Source: Euglena gracilis (taxonomy: Eukaryota > Euglenida > Euglenophyceae > Euglenales). Taken from it: a stretch of DNA of 64,000 nucleotides. The stretch covers positions 29,378,854-29,442,853 of the forward strand of contig CP154957.1 of the NCBI GenBank assembly GCA_039621445.1, read 5' to 3'. The position numbers were made by a program, and so were the translations under genes. This document shows, one piece after another, positions 31,901 to 43,900 of this stretch. How positions within the stretch are numbered: position 1 is the first letter of the stretch; every line of letters starts with the position of its first letter. The notes below the pieces were generated by a model. That model saw only the letters and a list, made by a program, of their open reading frames with translations. It had not been told where the DNA came from and ran no database searches.

Positions 31901-34900
31901 AGGGCAACCTTTCTCCGGCTGCCGGTTGCCATGCACCGGCACCACGCCGTCCCCCCAGTCCCACACCCCGGTTGTGGGGAATACCGTGGCCGCTTCGGTG
32001 GGTGCTGTTGCATACCAACCTGGTGGGTGCTGAAGCACCAGCAGCTGATGTGGCAGCAGCAGCGAAGCCCATGCCGCGGGACCAGGGGCAGGGCCTTTGG
32101 GATCCTAAAATCGGTGCCGGCAGACGTGCACCGTTATCGAGTGGCTGCGTAACCACCTTCAGAAGATCCTCTATCTCAACCTTTCCTTTGACCTGTTACT
32201 AGACCAGAATTGGCCCCATAATACCAGGTGTTGGAGGAGATGGTGTGGTCGTTGGGGTTGAACCCCTTCAGAAGCCAGAGGCGGTGGGTGTTGCAGGGCC
32301 AAATGGTGTTGCTTCTTTATTCATCCATGGGTGGTTCATTTGCTCTAAAGCGCGCGTCACGTTGTTTGTGGGCGCAACTGCGCAAATGAACCACTTGTGA
32401 ATTTATGCAATTCTGCAGGTGGTTCATTTGCGCATTTGCGCCCATCAACAGCACGATGCGTGCTTTAACGCACGTGAACCACCAGCGATTTACCAGCGTT
32501 TGACAGTTGTATTTTGCCACACCATTTATCGACCATTCAGAACCAATGAACAAATTGTGTTGGTGCGCGCATTTGCGCGCACAAAAACATTTTTGTTTGT
32601 GCGCGCTTTAGCGACAATGAACTGGCACTGCCGATAAAAAGTGTGACAAACCCACCAAATTATGTTCCTTGATGGCCTGCTGGTTCGCGCCGTCACAGCC
32701 CCATTGCCACGCCGTTTATCGGCGGTGTTAGCTCATGGGCTCTAAAGCCCAACCCTTGAAGGACGAAATTGCGTTTATGGGCGCAAATGCGCGCACAAAC
32801 AAAATTATGTTGGTGCGCGCATAAACGCAATTTTGTCCTTCAAGGGTTGGGCTTTTTTGCCGGGTTCTTTGCAACAAAACTGGTTTGGCAGATCCCGGGT
32901 ATAAGTTGGGTGGGAGACACCCGTCCCCTTCATTCCCTGCTGACCCTATTACTTCCCCTCTGTGCATCCCTTGCCAAACACCCCGCACTTACCTCCTTAC
33001 CCGATGCCCTTCCCACCCACTTGGTCAAACCACACCCACATACCCCGGCACTTCCTCCCCGCGCTTTAACAAACACACCAAAAACTGCACACCGACGTGC
33101 CGCAAGAAAAGAAGTCCGGCAAACACCCAGGATGCACACTGCTGGCAGTTTGAGGACACCCAAGGACACAGCCGAAAGGAGCAAGAAGGGCAGTAAAAGT
33201 CCCGTTCCTGTGCCGCTTTTTTGTGTTTTTTTCACTCCCGGGGGGGGGGAGGTCCCGGGGGTTTCGACATGCGGAGCCCATTTCGGGACCCCCCCAAAAC
33301 ACCATTTTTCGCCAAAGTCCCAGGGGTCACACCGCCAAAAACAGAATATTGCTCATTTTTCGCACACTCTTGTCGCCGTGTTTTGAAACCTCCCTGGCCT
33401 TCACAGCTGAAATAAAAAAACCGGAAATTTGCACAAATGCGCAAATCAACATAAAAAGCTTAAGTGCGAACCCGGCCGCCTAAATGACTGTGCGAGAAAC
33501 TGGTGGTCGGTGTGGACATTGCGCAAATGGATGGGACCAACCATTTGCGTAACTGTGAAAAGGGCCATGTTTGCCGGATGAAATTGGTGTGTATGTAAAA
33601 TTGCACCTGTGGTTGGTTTGTGCAAATGTGAAAAACAGTCTGTCTGGTCGGTTTGAGCATCTGCGCACACCAACCACTTGTACAACTTAAAACATGTACC
33701 ATTTGGATGGTGCAGCATCACTGTAATATTTAAACACAAATAAATGACCAGCTTGCTGGCCCGAATTTGGGCATCGGCAATTGAGCATGTGAAAAACCAT
33801 TTCTTAGCACCTGGAACATCAAAAATAAACAGCCTTCCTGGGTTTTACTCTTCAGTTCTTGAAAATTCAGTTTAAACATGCCCTTCACTGAACTCAACTG
33901 GTAACTTGTGGCGATCCTCCTGTGTTCTGTATCCCCCTCATCAACCACCAGTGGCAGAATTCTCCAACAATCCATTTTTGTGGCAAATGCATTTCCACTC
34001 CTTTCGTAGCCAATTCAACAACCTCACAAAAAGCAAGCAATAGGGTGGGCCTACCATCCCACCTCCAGAACACTACGTGACGCTGGCAGATATCACACAA
34101 GAAATGGGGGGGGGGCAGTCGAGATTTTGGTGTTTTTGTCGGCTGTTCTCACTTTGGGGGGATAAGTCTGGGAGTTTTCGTGCCATGCCGACCACAAAAA
34201 AAAACAGAAAAAAACACACGTCAACACCAGGAATTGCCAGGGCCAAAAATGGTCATTCGCTCAGATTTCGTCCAGTCGTGCTTCCTCCTGCTCAAAGTTC
34301 TTGTAACGCCGGTGCGAAAATCGAAATTTTTGACGTGTGCGAAAATGCGCACACCGACCAAAAAAAACCTTAAAGAAAATTAAGGATTCTTTTGCTGTTG
34401 TCAAAAAAATCACGGATTTTTTTTTTGTCATCGTCAGGATAAGGCCAGCTGGGATGCGTACACATACCAAAATCACTGGCTCCACAAAATTGCCAACAAA
34501 GGTGTGCAAGCACAGCGGGAGGACGACAGCAAGGACTTGGACACAGAGCCTTTCCAGAGTTGGTTGAAATGACAGTCTCCCCACAGGTATGTTACCCCCC
34601 CTTGCCCACCAACTGGTTCCTACAACCCCCTGATTAGGGGGAGGGGTGGTCATACACACCCCCTTACCTGCAACCCCCGACCAGGGGATGGTTGGCATAC
34701 AGGAGTGGTCGGTGGGCAAAGGGTGGGAGAGTTTTGGACTCCTGCTGTGGCCAGGTGGTGCAAGAGATTTGGTGGTGCAAGAGGCAACGCTCTGTCCTAG
34801 AGGAGACGTCCATGTCCGGGTCGAGGAGGACGAGGGGGACGGGGAAGAGGGTGGCGACGAACGGACCGAAAGTCGGCACGTAGTTGGCGAGGCCCGTGAG

Positions 34901-35231
34901 GAGGGCCAGGATAGGGCCAGGACCCCCAGGGCTCGCTGCAACAACACAGTTGCAACAAATTTCACTTCCGACCTTTCTGAAAAAAACTGCTCACTCCGCC
35001 ATGTTCCAGTTGCAGGTTGTGATTGTGGGTCCCCCAATGTGTACGGAAACGAGCCAGAGTCAAACAAATCAAGCTAAATCAAACATCATCGAAAAGCGCA
35101 TCTCGGCCCACAGGAGGGCGGGGGGAGGCCTGGGCAAGACTGCACTCCACCTCCAGCCGCTGCCAGAGGAGCCACACCGTGAGCCCCACCGCGAAGGAAA
35201 TGAGCGTCTTGATTTGGATGTACTTGCGCAC
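28976..35231 (-). CDS. AI-2E/PerM (UPF0118) family membrane transporter, N-terminus not found
   Basis: Exons: about 35146-35231 (KYIQIKTLISFAVGLTVWLL); 34798 to about 34921 (TGLANYVPTFGPFVATLFPV); 34468-34538 (VLAVVLPLCLHTFVGNFVEP); 29443-29516 (SLHPVTVLLSVAFWGYLW); 28976-29141 (GLILAVPMMASLQIVL, then a tail to TGA). Together they give the C-terminal half of an AI-2E family protein: the paired helices, the N-(F/Y)-(I/V)-P-x-x-G-P motif, the GN-V-EP motif and the FWG-W-LG...LAVP helix pair. Family members are multi-pass exporters or antiporters; eukaryotic ones are plasma-membrane or organellar, with unknown substrate. The helices expected before residue KYIQIK are not found; they should lie between 35232 and 37994. 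The 4.95-kb GT-AG intron 29517-34467 hosts a 3-kb transposable element. The introns after the second and fourth exons listed are nonconventional. Confidence 0.84.
29142..29442 (-). other. Nonconventional intron in the AI-2E gene with a 10-bp terminal stem
   Basis: CAGGGCGGTC pairs perfectly with GACCGCCCTG. Removal gives FWGYLWDMAGLILAVP, the family's FWGW-LG...LLAVP block, with no other in-frame solution seen. Confidence 0.9.
30490..33480. mobile_element. 3-kb terminal-inverted-repeat element, copy 1
   Basis: Terminal repeats start GGCGGCCGGATTCGCACTTA and are flanked by TA on both sides. The body holds many TGCGCGCATTTGCGC-type palindromes (30880-31360, 32330-32600, 32770-32830). No transposase is visible, so it is probably non-autonomous. 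Weak protein-level similarity to copy 2 runs along its length, in the same order. It is inserted in the large AI-2E gene intron. A diverged end of the same type stands at about 30266. Confidence 0.85.
33880..33970 (-). repeat. Dispersed repeat, copy 2
   Basis: Reverse-oriented relative of 3306-3385 (shared GGTGGTTGATGAGGG). It lies just outside the 3-kb element in the AI-2E gene intron. Confidence 0.6.
34539..34797 (-). other. Nonconventional intron in the AI-2E gene
   Basis: CAGAGC pairs with GCTCTG. Removal gives DPDMDVSSKVLAVVLPL in frame; no GT-AG pair gives the right phase. Confidence 0.7.
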
Positions 35232-35384
35232 CTGTTTAGGGAAGGTCACGACGGAATAGACGCGCGTATGGTGGAGGAGGTGGCCACATATGACCGACCA
35301 TCCATTCCGCATAACCCCCACAATGAGGCAAATTTTGTCTCTGTATGTATTGTGTATCTGTGCATATCTTGCCCGCGCGGGTTT

Positions 35385-35500
35385 GTGTGTGTTGTGTTGT
35401 GTTGTGTGTGTGTGTGTGCGCGCGTGTGTGTTTGCGTGTGCGTGCGTGCGTGTGTGCATGTGTGTTTTGTGTTGCACGCGTGTGTGTTGTGTGTGAATTG
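35385..35500. repeat. GT/GCGT-rich tract
   Basis: Imperfect TGTG and GCGT units upstream of the first recognised AI-2E exon. Confidence 0.85.
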
Positions 35501-36579
35501 TGTCCCCGCGTGCATGAGTTGTTCATTAGAACCCCCTTTTTTGAGCCCCTTTTGTTTTTTGTTTAACCACACATACACACACATACACACACTGTCCACA
35601 CAACTGCAAGGGCACTCAACCAGGGGTTTTTTTAAGACCGGGGGGGGGAGGGGTGAAGGGGGTCAGCACCCGCCCACCCATCCCCTGGGGTGGCCCCCCC
35701 CCCCGGGGGAGGGGGGGCCCCTCTGGGTAGCCGTGAAAACCGCGGATTATCACCATGATCCCGGCCTGGTTCCCGAATTAAAGCCCAACCACAACTCCAG
35801 TTCCGTGCCTCTCGCACCAATGCTTGCCCGACAAGCTCCGGCGCATCCACATCTGCCAAGAAGTTGTGCCCGATGTGGATGATATCGCCTGCCCCGCCTC
35901 GCTGTGTGCGATGTGCATTGGAAGACGGCCCATGCTTCCGGTAGCGTCTTTTTCTGACAATGTGCCCACTTTGAACAGGAATATTTCAATGATTTCTTAT
36001 GGGCCACCACTTTCCGGGGGGGGGACGTTGGAGAGGGAGTCGGAAGGGAAAAAAAATGATTTAAGGAAATATCCATAATTCCCAACTTTTTAAATCAACA
36101 TCACGCAATGAGATTTTGAAGACAAAATGGCAGGGGGTCCGACAGGAAGGAACCCTGCAAGGCACCTCGGGCTTCGCACTTTGCCTTGTGAGGCCGTGTC
36201 TTGTTCGCCAGCAGTGTTGTTTGGATGGTTTTGGTGCGTTGCGTTTGGTGGTGGCCGACTCATAATTAACCCTTTGATGGCCAGAAGGGAGGAGCATCAA
36301 AACCCCACCAAATGAAAAAGAAGCCGCCAACTCAAATTATCCGCTTCGCTCGTGCAGAACCGAAATGTCAAAAACTTCTGGAGCTTTAAATTTCGACGAA
36401 GGATAAAATTTCAGGGACGGAGCGGCGCCGAGAAGGAACGGCCAAGGCTGTTGGACAGCCCGACGGCCTGGACCGACCGTGTGGCTCGCTTCTCCCCCCC
36501 AAAAAAAAGGTTCGAGCACCAAAGCTTCCCAATTTGACGGCCACTGACTCTGGTAGACAACGGGTAGAAGAATCGGATC

Positions 36580-37075
36580 CCCCCCGGCACAGGAAGGGGG
36601 AGGAAGGGACCAGGAGGGCGAAGAACAAGAAGATGATGAGGTCCTCTTTCTGTGCCGGCTGCTCTGTTCCGGTTTGCGGTTGGTGTGCGCAGGGATGCTT
36701 CTCACTGCGCCTTTGTTGCAGGAGTTGGCGATGATGAGGCCTCCTCGGACACCTTTGCGAAAGCCGAACCGTCGTGGCCCCGCCCACCCCTCTCAGATGG
36801 TCGCTTGGTGGGGAGCTCCCGCTCTGGCGGGCGTCTGTCTCCTTCTGGATTTTTTTCTGGATGGGGGGTTTGGGTTGCTTTGTTTGGGGTCCCCTTTCCT
36901 GGATGGGACGGCTTATTTTGCCGGCAAAAAGGCATGACTTCACTTGGGGGCAGTGCCGAGCCCGAGGAGTCTTTCTTTTTCTTGTGTTTCTCTGGGTGGG
37001 GAGGTTGGGTTTGGGCTCTCCGTCTTCTTGCGCTTCCTTCTCCTGGTCCCATCTTCCCCCTTCCTTTGTCGCCAG
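36580..37075. repeat. Inverted repeat enclosing a 500-bp purine/pyrimidine-skewed block
   Basis: The arms at about 36580-36640 and 37020-37075 are similar in reverse complement (CTCCTGGTCCC, CCCCCTTCCT). A minus-strand frame of 200 codons (37301-36702, Lys/Pro/Glu-rich) crosses it; no homologue is recognised. Confidence 0.4.
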
Positions 37076-37994
37076 TCGGGCCTTGCACTTCGAGATGGTG
37101 AGTTGCTGCGCATCCCTCCCCTCTTGGGTTTCTCAGATCCTCTGATGTGGCTGAAATGAAGATGTACGCCAGTTTGTTGGGCTCAGTCCCCTTTGTAAAG
37201 GTTAGAAGAAAAGGTAAAAGAAAACCTTTGCCGAAAATTCCCTCAAAAAGTACCATTCTAAACCAAAATAAGTTCCCCTCAAAATGCACCATTGCCTCCA
37301 AGCGGGGCGTGTGTTTTTGACCCTCCCAAACTCCTTCGGGGTAATTAAGGCAGGCACGATTACTTTTTTATAATAAAAAATAAATGCCTTAGACCGTTTT
37401 GCGTTGATTGCGCATAAAAGGACCAATCCCCCCGGGGGGGTGAACATGACAAAAGAGCTAGGTTTTATCTCAGAAATAGTTTTCCGGCTTGTAACGGAAG
37501 CATGGAATTTTTTTTGCTCCAACTATTTTCGCTGTTTGTTTCGGTGCCCAAGAAAAAATTTGAGAGCTTCCGGGCAAAAAAATTTCTGTCGAACCACCAG
37601 CCCGAGGGGTGCACAGTCGGCCTTCCTTGGGGGAAGTGTTGCGCACCCCCCGAGGCAAACCGAGCGGGGAGACACGGGCGGCGAAGCACAAACGCCAAGT
37701 GTGCCCACCCGGTCGTCTCAGAGGACAAGCATGGGCGGGTCACCCTCCCGAAGTCGCATTTTTTTTCCACCGTTCGTGGCAAAAAAAAAAGCCTCACAAA
37801 TCCCCAACACCTGCCCTCAACAATGCACAATGCCTGCGTATCTTATTTGTCGTGCCTTGATTGCCATCAACTTTTACCCATGCACAAGGAGGCAGCACTC
37901 CGTTGTCACTTCAATGGGTTTTGTCCTGCACAGCCAATATGATCCATTCTTGTGCAGAAAGATGCAAAAGACATGGTCCGAGGAACCTGCCGCT

Positions 37995-40900
37995 TCAGGC
38001 GTCCCCGTCGCCGGAGGACCCGCCTGGGACCGCCTGCCGGTACAGCTTGATCTGGAGGAGCAGGACGGCGTCGAACACGAGCGTCCCGATGCTGCCCACC
38101 AGGAAGGGGGCCTGCATCCGCAGCCAGTCCGGGGCAAGGGACGCAGCCAGGCACCGCACAGGGCAGTGGGGGGTGCAGGGGCATCGCCACCTCAACCCTG
38201 CCGGTGCGCTGGGGCGGCGCTGCTGTGCGGGCCTGGGCACAGCCAGGATGGAGGCAGCGTACGTGTCAGGGCATCGCTCCGTGACCCCACTCCCTCGCGG
38301 TCCAGCACTGGAGACTCGAAATGGGTAAAGGGGGAGGAGCAGTGGGGGGGGGGGATGGGCGGGATAGATATGTTAAGTGTGCGCTAAAATATGCGGAATG
38401 GACGTTAAATATGCGGAAAATATGCAGAAAACATGCAACTTTTTCCCCCAAACCAGCCATGTTTGGTCGCCCACCCATTGGTTTATTAAAAACCATTTCG
38501 CGACAACTTGGTGCCATTTATGATGTGGACCATTTTTGGGCCATCTTCGACCATTGTCGACTGTTTTGAGGCCATTTCCAGCCAAGCTTGGGCTATTTTT
38601 TAGGCCGTTTCAGTCACTATTTAGAGTCATTTTACAGCCTAAAATAGCTGAAATGGCCAAAAAAATATGTATGGTTGATAATGGCCCAAAATGGTCAAAA
38701 AATATTACCTACAGTGGCCAAATATTATACAAAATGGGTCAAAAATTGCGAGAAAAGGCCCAAATGGCCAGAAGAATGAGTTCAATTAAAATATGCGGGT
38801 CAAGGAGTGTCCAATTTGGGAAAATTCTGGACACTAACCGCCATATTTGGGAGTATTTTCAACCATTCTCCGTCACCAACTGATTTCAAATAGCAAAAAA
38901 AAACTGGTTTCCAGCCACATACCCACTTAATCATGTGAATTAAAATCACACACCAATTCATTTTTTGCCGCAACACACCAAATCACGAAAAAGTTAGACC
39001 CGAATCAAAATATTGTCCGCGTATCCAGAAGACTTCGGGGATGTCTTGGTTTTGTTTTCCTTGCACAAAGAAAAGCAGCAAAAATTTAGAGCAAAATGAA
39101 ATATTGTGATAAACAAAAACAACTTCCTTAAAAAAGATACTTGTTTGAAAAAATTGTGGTTGACACCTGGAGTCAATGCTTTATCAGCCATCTTCATTTT
39201 GGGCCATTTTGGGCCCCTATGGGTCGTTTGTTGGCCAGTTGTCAGCCACTGTGGCTCCTCCATGTGGCTGAGGCACTGATACACAGAAAAAATTGAGACA
39301 AATTAATCAGAATGTGGTGCAATAAACGAGAGGTCTGTGGCACATAAAGGCCCAAAATGACCAAAAATGGCGAAAAATGGACCAAAAAGGAAGGAAAAGC
39401 TCCAAAATAATATGCAAGCCCGATTTGACCCCAAAAAACATGTGATCCAAATATGCGGGAATGGGCAAATGTACTGCGGAAAACTCCTGCAAAACCTTGA
39501 AATATGCGCATATTTGTGCAATATGTGCTTTTTGGCCAAAGAAATGAAATATGCGCTAAATGCGCATACGCAAAAATTACGCTCTGCATATTCAACCCCT
39601 GTTCCAAGAAAAGCAGCCCCCCCACCCCCCCCCCAAAGCTGGAACCAGGCTGGGCCAAGAAAGGTTGAAATTAAAAAAACCCTCAGGAATCAGCCACGGC
39701 CAATCCAGCAACGCCCTGGGAGGTGGTGTTCCCCAGGGCGGCGAGGATGAAGAGGAATGGGGAGAGGTCGTCCACCTGCTTCGTGGCAAAGTTCTTCCAG
39801 ATCTGGGGCAGCCGGGAGATGAGGTACACCGCGCCAGACACCCAGCCGAGGTAGTCGCCGATCAGCGCCTTCGGCAGGCCTGCGGTGCGGAGGAGGCGGT
39901 AATGCTTGCAACAGGCTTCTTTTTAAGACCCCGGGGGGGAGGGGGGGGTCCCCCCCACCCACCCAGGGTGGCGCGGGACCCCCCCGGGGACCCCCCAAAA
40001 TCGGGCCCGTTAAAAGCAATTTTCAAAAATTTTCGGCGCTTCGCGCTGAAAAGGTATACCCAGCGCCTCCGGCCCGGACCCACCCACCCACCCCCTCCCC
40101 CGGGGGGGGGGGGGGGGTCAGGTGACTTAAAAAGAAGCCTGGCTTGCAACCCGGCGGCACGCAGTGCCTCATTGAGGGGGGCGTGCAACAACAAAGGGGC
40201 AAACACAAAAAGAACGCACCGCCGACCACGGCACAAAAAAACACTGTGTTGCACGAAGGATTGGACCCATGCTGGGGGGCGGAGCGCTGACCCCAAAGCT
40301 CAAAAACCCGCTGCACCCGCCTGTTAACCACATAACCAGTTTGCCACCACTACATGTGTGCTCCTGTTCCCACAACTTTTGTCAACGTTGTCAAAACTTT
40401 GTCAAATTTTGCCTCCACTGGTTTGAATTTTTGGATCAACTTCTCATCGGAAAGGTCGAAATGATGACATTAAACGATGATGAAAGGTGAATAAAAAACA
40501 AAAAACGCATCAGTCGAGAGAAAACTGGATGGCAAGAGGCATGAGCAGGCCGGGAGGGTCCACTGGCTAGCCATTTTGCAAGACACTGGAAAAAAATGGA
40601 CCAGCTAGACCCCCCCCAGAGGGGGTGGTCCCGGGGTCCCCCCAACTGGAAAAAATGGGCGTTTTGGGCCATTTTGGGGAGGGTGAAAAACAAATCGCGC
40701 TTCGCGCCAGTCACAGAAAATTTTTTTCATTAACTAGCCCTGCCAGCAGATCCCCCCCGGGGGGGTCTCTGGGATCTCAACTGGCCAAAATTGCACTAGC
40801 TGCAGTCCAGCACCCGGGTGGGTACTGCGAACCTTCAGCAAAGGCCTGGGCGTGAGCGGATACTGAATGGATGGGGGGTCAGGGTTGCCTCGTGGTGTCA

Positions 40901-43900
40901 TTCCTGGGAGTTCTGGTGCGGCACGGCCTCTTTCGCACTTCTTCCTTGAAACATGGGTAAATTTTTTATTCATACCCCCCCTTCGGCGGCTTCCTCATCA
41001 GTCCAGCTAGTGTAACATTTTGTGTGAATATGGCATTGCTCAAGGGGGCTGGAAAACTGCAAAAATTAACAAAAAACAAAGAACATTTTTTTGCTTCTTC
41101 TTATGCAATGAACAACCAAGAGAATTTTTGTTTCCAAATGCCACCCGTCATCGACCCACCCTTTTGACACATGTGGAAAATTTCAGCAACTATTATTGGA
41201 TGTGACGTACTGTCAAAAGGATTGTCAAAAAAATGCCTCTGGACAAAAAATTGAATTTTTAAGCATTACATGCCACCCATCCATGGGAAAAGCTTAGAGG
41301 GGTGAATTGTTTTGGGAGGGGCATGGTTCTTCAAACTGATTTCATTCACAGTCTGCGCAAAACCATCAGAATCAGCATGGGAACAAACAAAAGGTCTGGT
41401 GAACAGAAAATAAATCATCAAAAATCACTGTGGAAACTTGAGTGGACGGGGGGACAAAAAACATCGGCTAGGGGCAAAAACTTTGGAACGAGAAAAAAAA
41501 TTTTGGGATTGGGGCAAGGTTTTTGACATTTGTGCGCAAAAGAACATCAATGACAGGTTTTAAAATTGAACGCCACCGAGGGGCCACTGACCTCCCACAC
41601 CTGCCACTGCTGGGGCACCTTGCCCCCCCCCCCCCGACCGCCGCCAACCCAGGGGCCGGGGGCCCACACACCGAGGAGCAGGCAGCGGGCGAGGCCCAGC
41701 CCCGCCCCGCCCGTCAGCGCCAGCCAGAACGCCCGGGAGGCGGCGGACATCCCGCTTCCCTTCGCCTCCCCGCGGCCGAACTGCCTGCGGAGTGAGCGCA
41801 GAGCGCCTGCAGAGTGACGTCGTCGTGATCCTTTGTGGATTGGGTCTCGTGGCCGTGTCCATCCAGGTCGAGCATGACACTTTGGCTCGATTGCGGAGTC
41901 GGGCAAAGCAGGCATAGTGGCGCATTTTTAACGTCAAAAACGTCACCAGCGAGACAGCAATTATCAACCTCCCCAGTTTCCCCGAACCAGGGGTGAAATC
42001 AGACGCCCTCTGCTTAGGCGGCCGGATTCGCACTTAAGCTTTTTTCCTTTGGATGCGCGCAATTGCGCAAATGTACCATTTTTTTGTAACCCCTGGGACC
42101 CTGTACCCTGACACCCAGAACACGATTTAAGAACCGTTACACCCATCTAATGGAGGGGATTAACTCCCAGTGGCCTGGTGTGCATGGTGCTTACCGGGTG
42201 ACGTTAATAGGGCTGGGGGTGAGACTGATGCTGTTGTACATCAAAAGGGAGAGAGGCACACACCCCTTGTGACGACACTTGGAAACGGTGCTGACGTCGG
42301 TGCTGAACTGGCTTGGACACTGCCGCCACCGGTGAGAACACACGGGGCCTCATTAGATCACACCACCATAGACACACAGACTACGTGAGGCAGCCGTCAC
42401 GCAACTGATGTGTGTTTATGCGCGCAATTGCGCAAATAAAAACAATTGTGTTTATGGGCGCATTTGCGCAAATAAAACACAAACCGGTGATGATAAAATG
42501 ACGTGTTGGTGGGCGCAAATGCGTGCACAAACAATTTTTTTTGGTGCGCGCATTTGCGCAAATGCGCGCACCAACATGTTTATGTTTATTTGCGCAAATG
42601 CGCCCACCAACATGTACTTTTACTTTCCATGTAAAAAGACACCAATGAGGACCATGACCCTACGAGGTTTAAAAACGTGATGGGGGTGTTGGTGCGCGCA
42701 AATGCGCAAATAAACATAATTACGTTGGTGCGCGCATTTGCGCAAATGCGCGCACAAACTTTTAATAAACCGCTTCAAAATGATGTGTTTCAGAGAGCCT
42801 TAACGCACATAAACAAAGTTGTGTTTATTTGCGCAAATGCGCGCACCAACGCACATCAGTTGTGCGATACCATCTCCTCCTCCGTGACAGCTGGCGAACG
42901 CAATTCCTCACGTCCACCAATGGTTTGCGCAACAATTACATGCTGATGAAATTTGTGGTGAGAGGTGGTGTGGAGTGTTCACTGGAACACGGCATTTGAC
43001 TGGCCAAAATTTGCCCGTCTCACGTGTGTACATTTGCACTGCTGTTACCCGGCCCACACGACCTGTTGTTTTGGCGTCATGCGTTTGGCAGTTAAACGTA
43101 ATGAATTGATGACATGCAAACGACCTGTGACTGTTGGACGCCTTTTGTGCAACAGGACTGCGTTACAAGAAGACAAAATTTGGCACCTGAAATACCCGGG
43201 ACGTGTCCGGCCGGAGTCTGCTTTACGGGGTTTTTTGCCATTTTTCCCTTGAAAAACGTAAAAAACACCGGTTTTTTGTGCATAATTTGGGGGGAGTGGG
43301 TCCCACCGCTTTGATGCACCCAATGCAGGGGTAAAGGTTCACCACTTCCTTGCATCCAAAGGAACAGGTGCTTGAGGGCTACCTCTCTTCGGGTGCTGGT
43401 TGCCATGCACTGGCACCACGTCATACCCCCAGTCTTACACCCTGGTTGCGGGGTATAACGCGGTCGCTGTGGTGGGTGTCGTTGCACCAGGGAAGTGGAT
43501 GCTGACCTGTTGGGTGCTGAAGCATCAGCAGCTGATGGGGCTTTAACAGCGGCGCCCAGGCCGCAGGTCAGCGGCAGGGCCCTTGGGACCCAAAAATTGG
43601 TGCCGGTGGACGTGTACCGTTACTGGGTGGCTATGCAACCACCTTCTGGAGATCCTGTGTCTCCATCTTTTGTGGGACCTGTCAATGGTAAAAAAACGGC
43701 ACAATAACACCATTTACCGGAGGAGACGGTGTGGTCATTTGCTTTCAACCCATTCAGAAGCCACTAAGGGTAGTTGCAGGAGAGGCAAATGCAATCGTTT
43801 TCTACTCCTCCGTTAGTTGTTTATTTGCGCATTTGCGCGCATCACGTTGTTTGTGGGCGCAAATGCGCAAATAAACATAGTAAATTCTGCAGTTTCTTCA

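Larger units (their letters stand above)
35232..37994. other. Region that should hold the AI-2E N-terminus
   Basis: Contains a GT-rich tract, the truncated family-C end at 35621, the repeat at 36580-37075 and several open frames of unclear value. One is minus 35990-35745, with GDIIHIGHNFLADVDAPELV; another is plus 35824-36078, with CPASLCAMC. None resembles AI-2E helices. Confidence 0.4.

Noticed and set aside
35824-36078. Plus-strand frame with CPASLCAMC
   Set aside because: No splice context, no second domain and no family match; left as unclear sequence.
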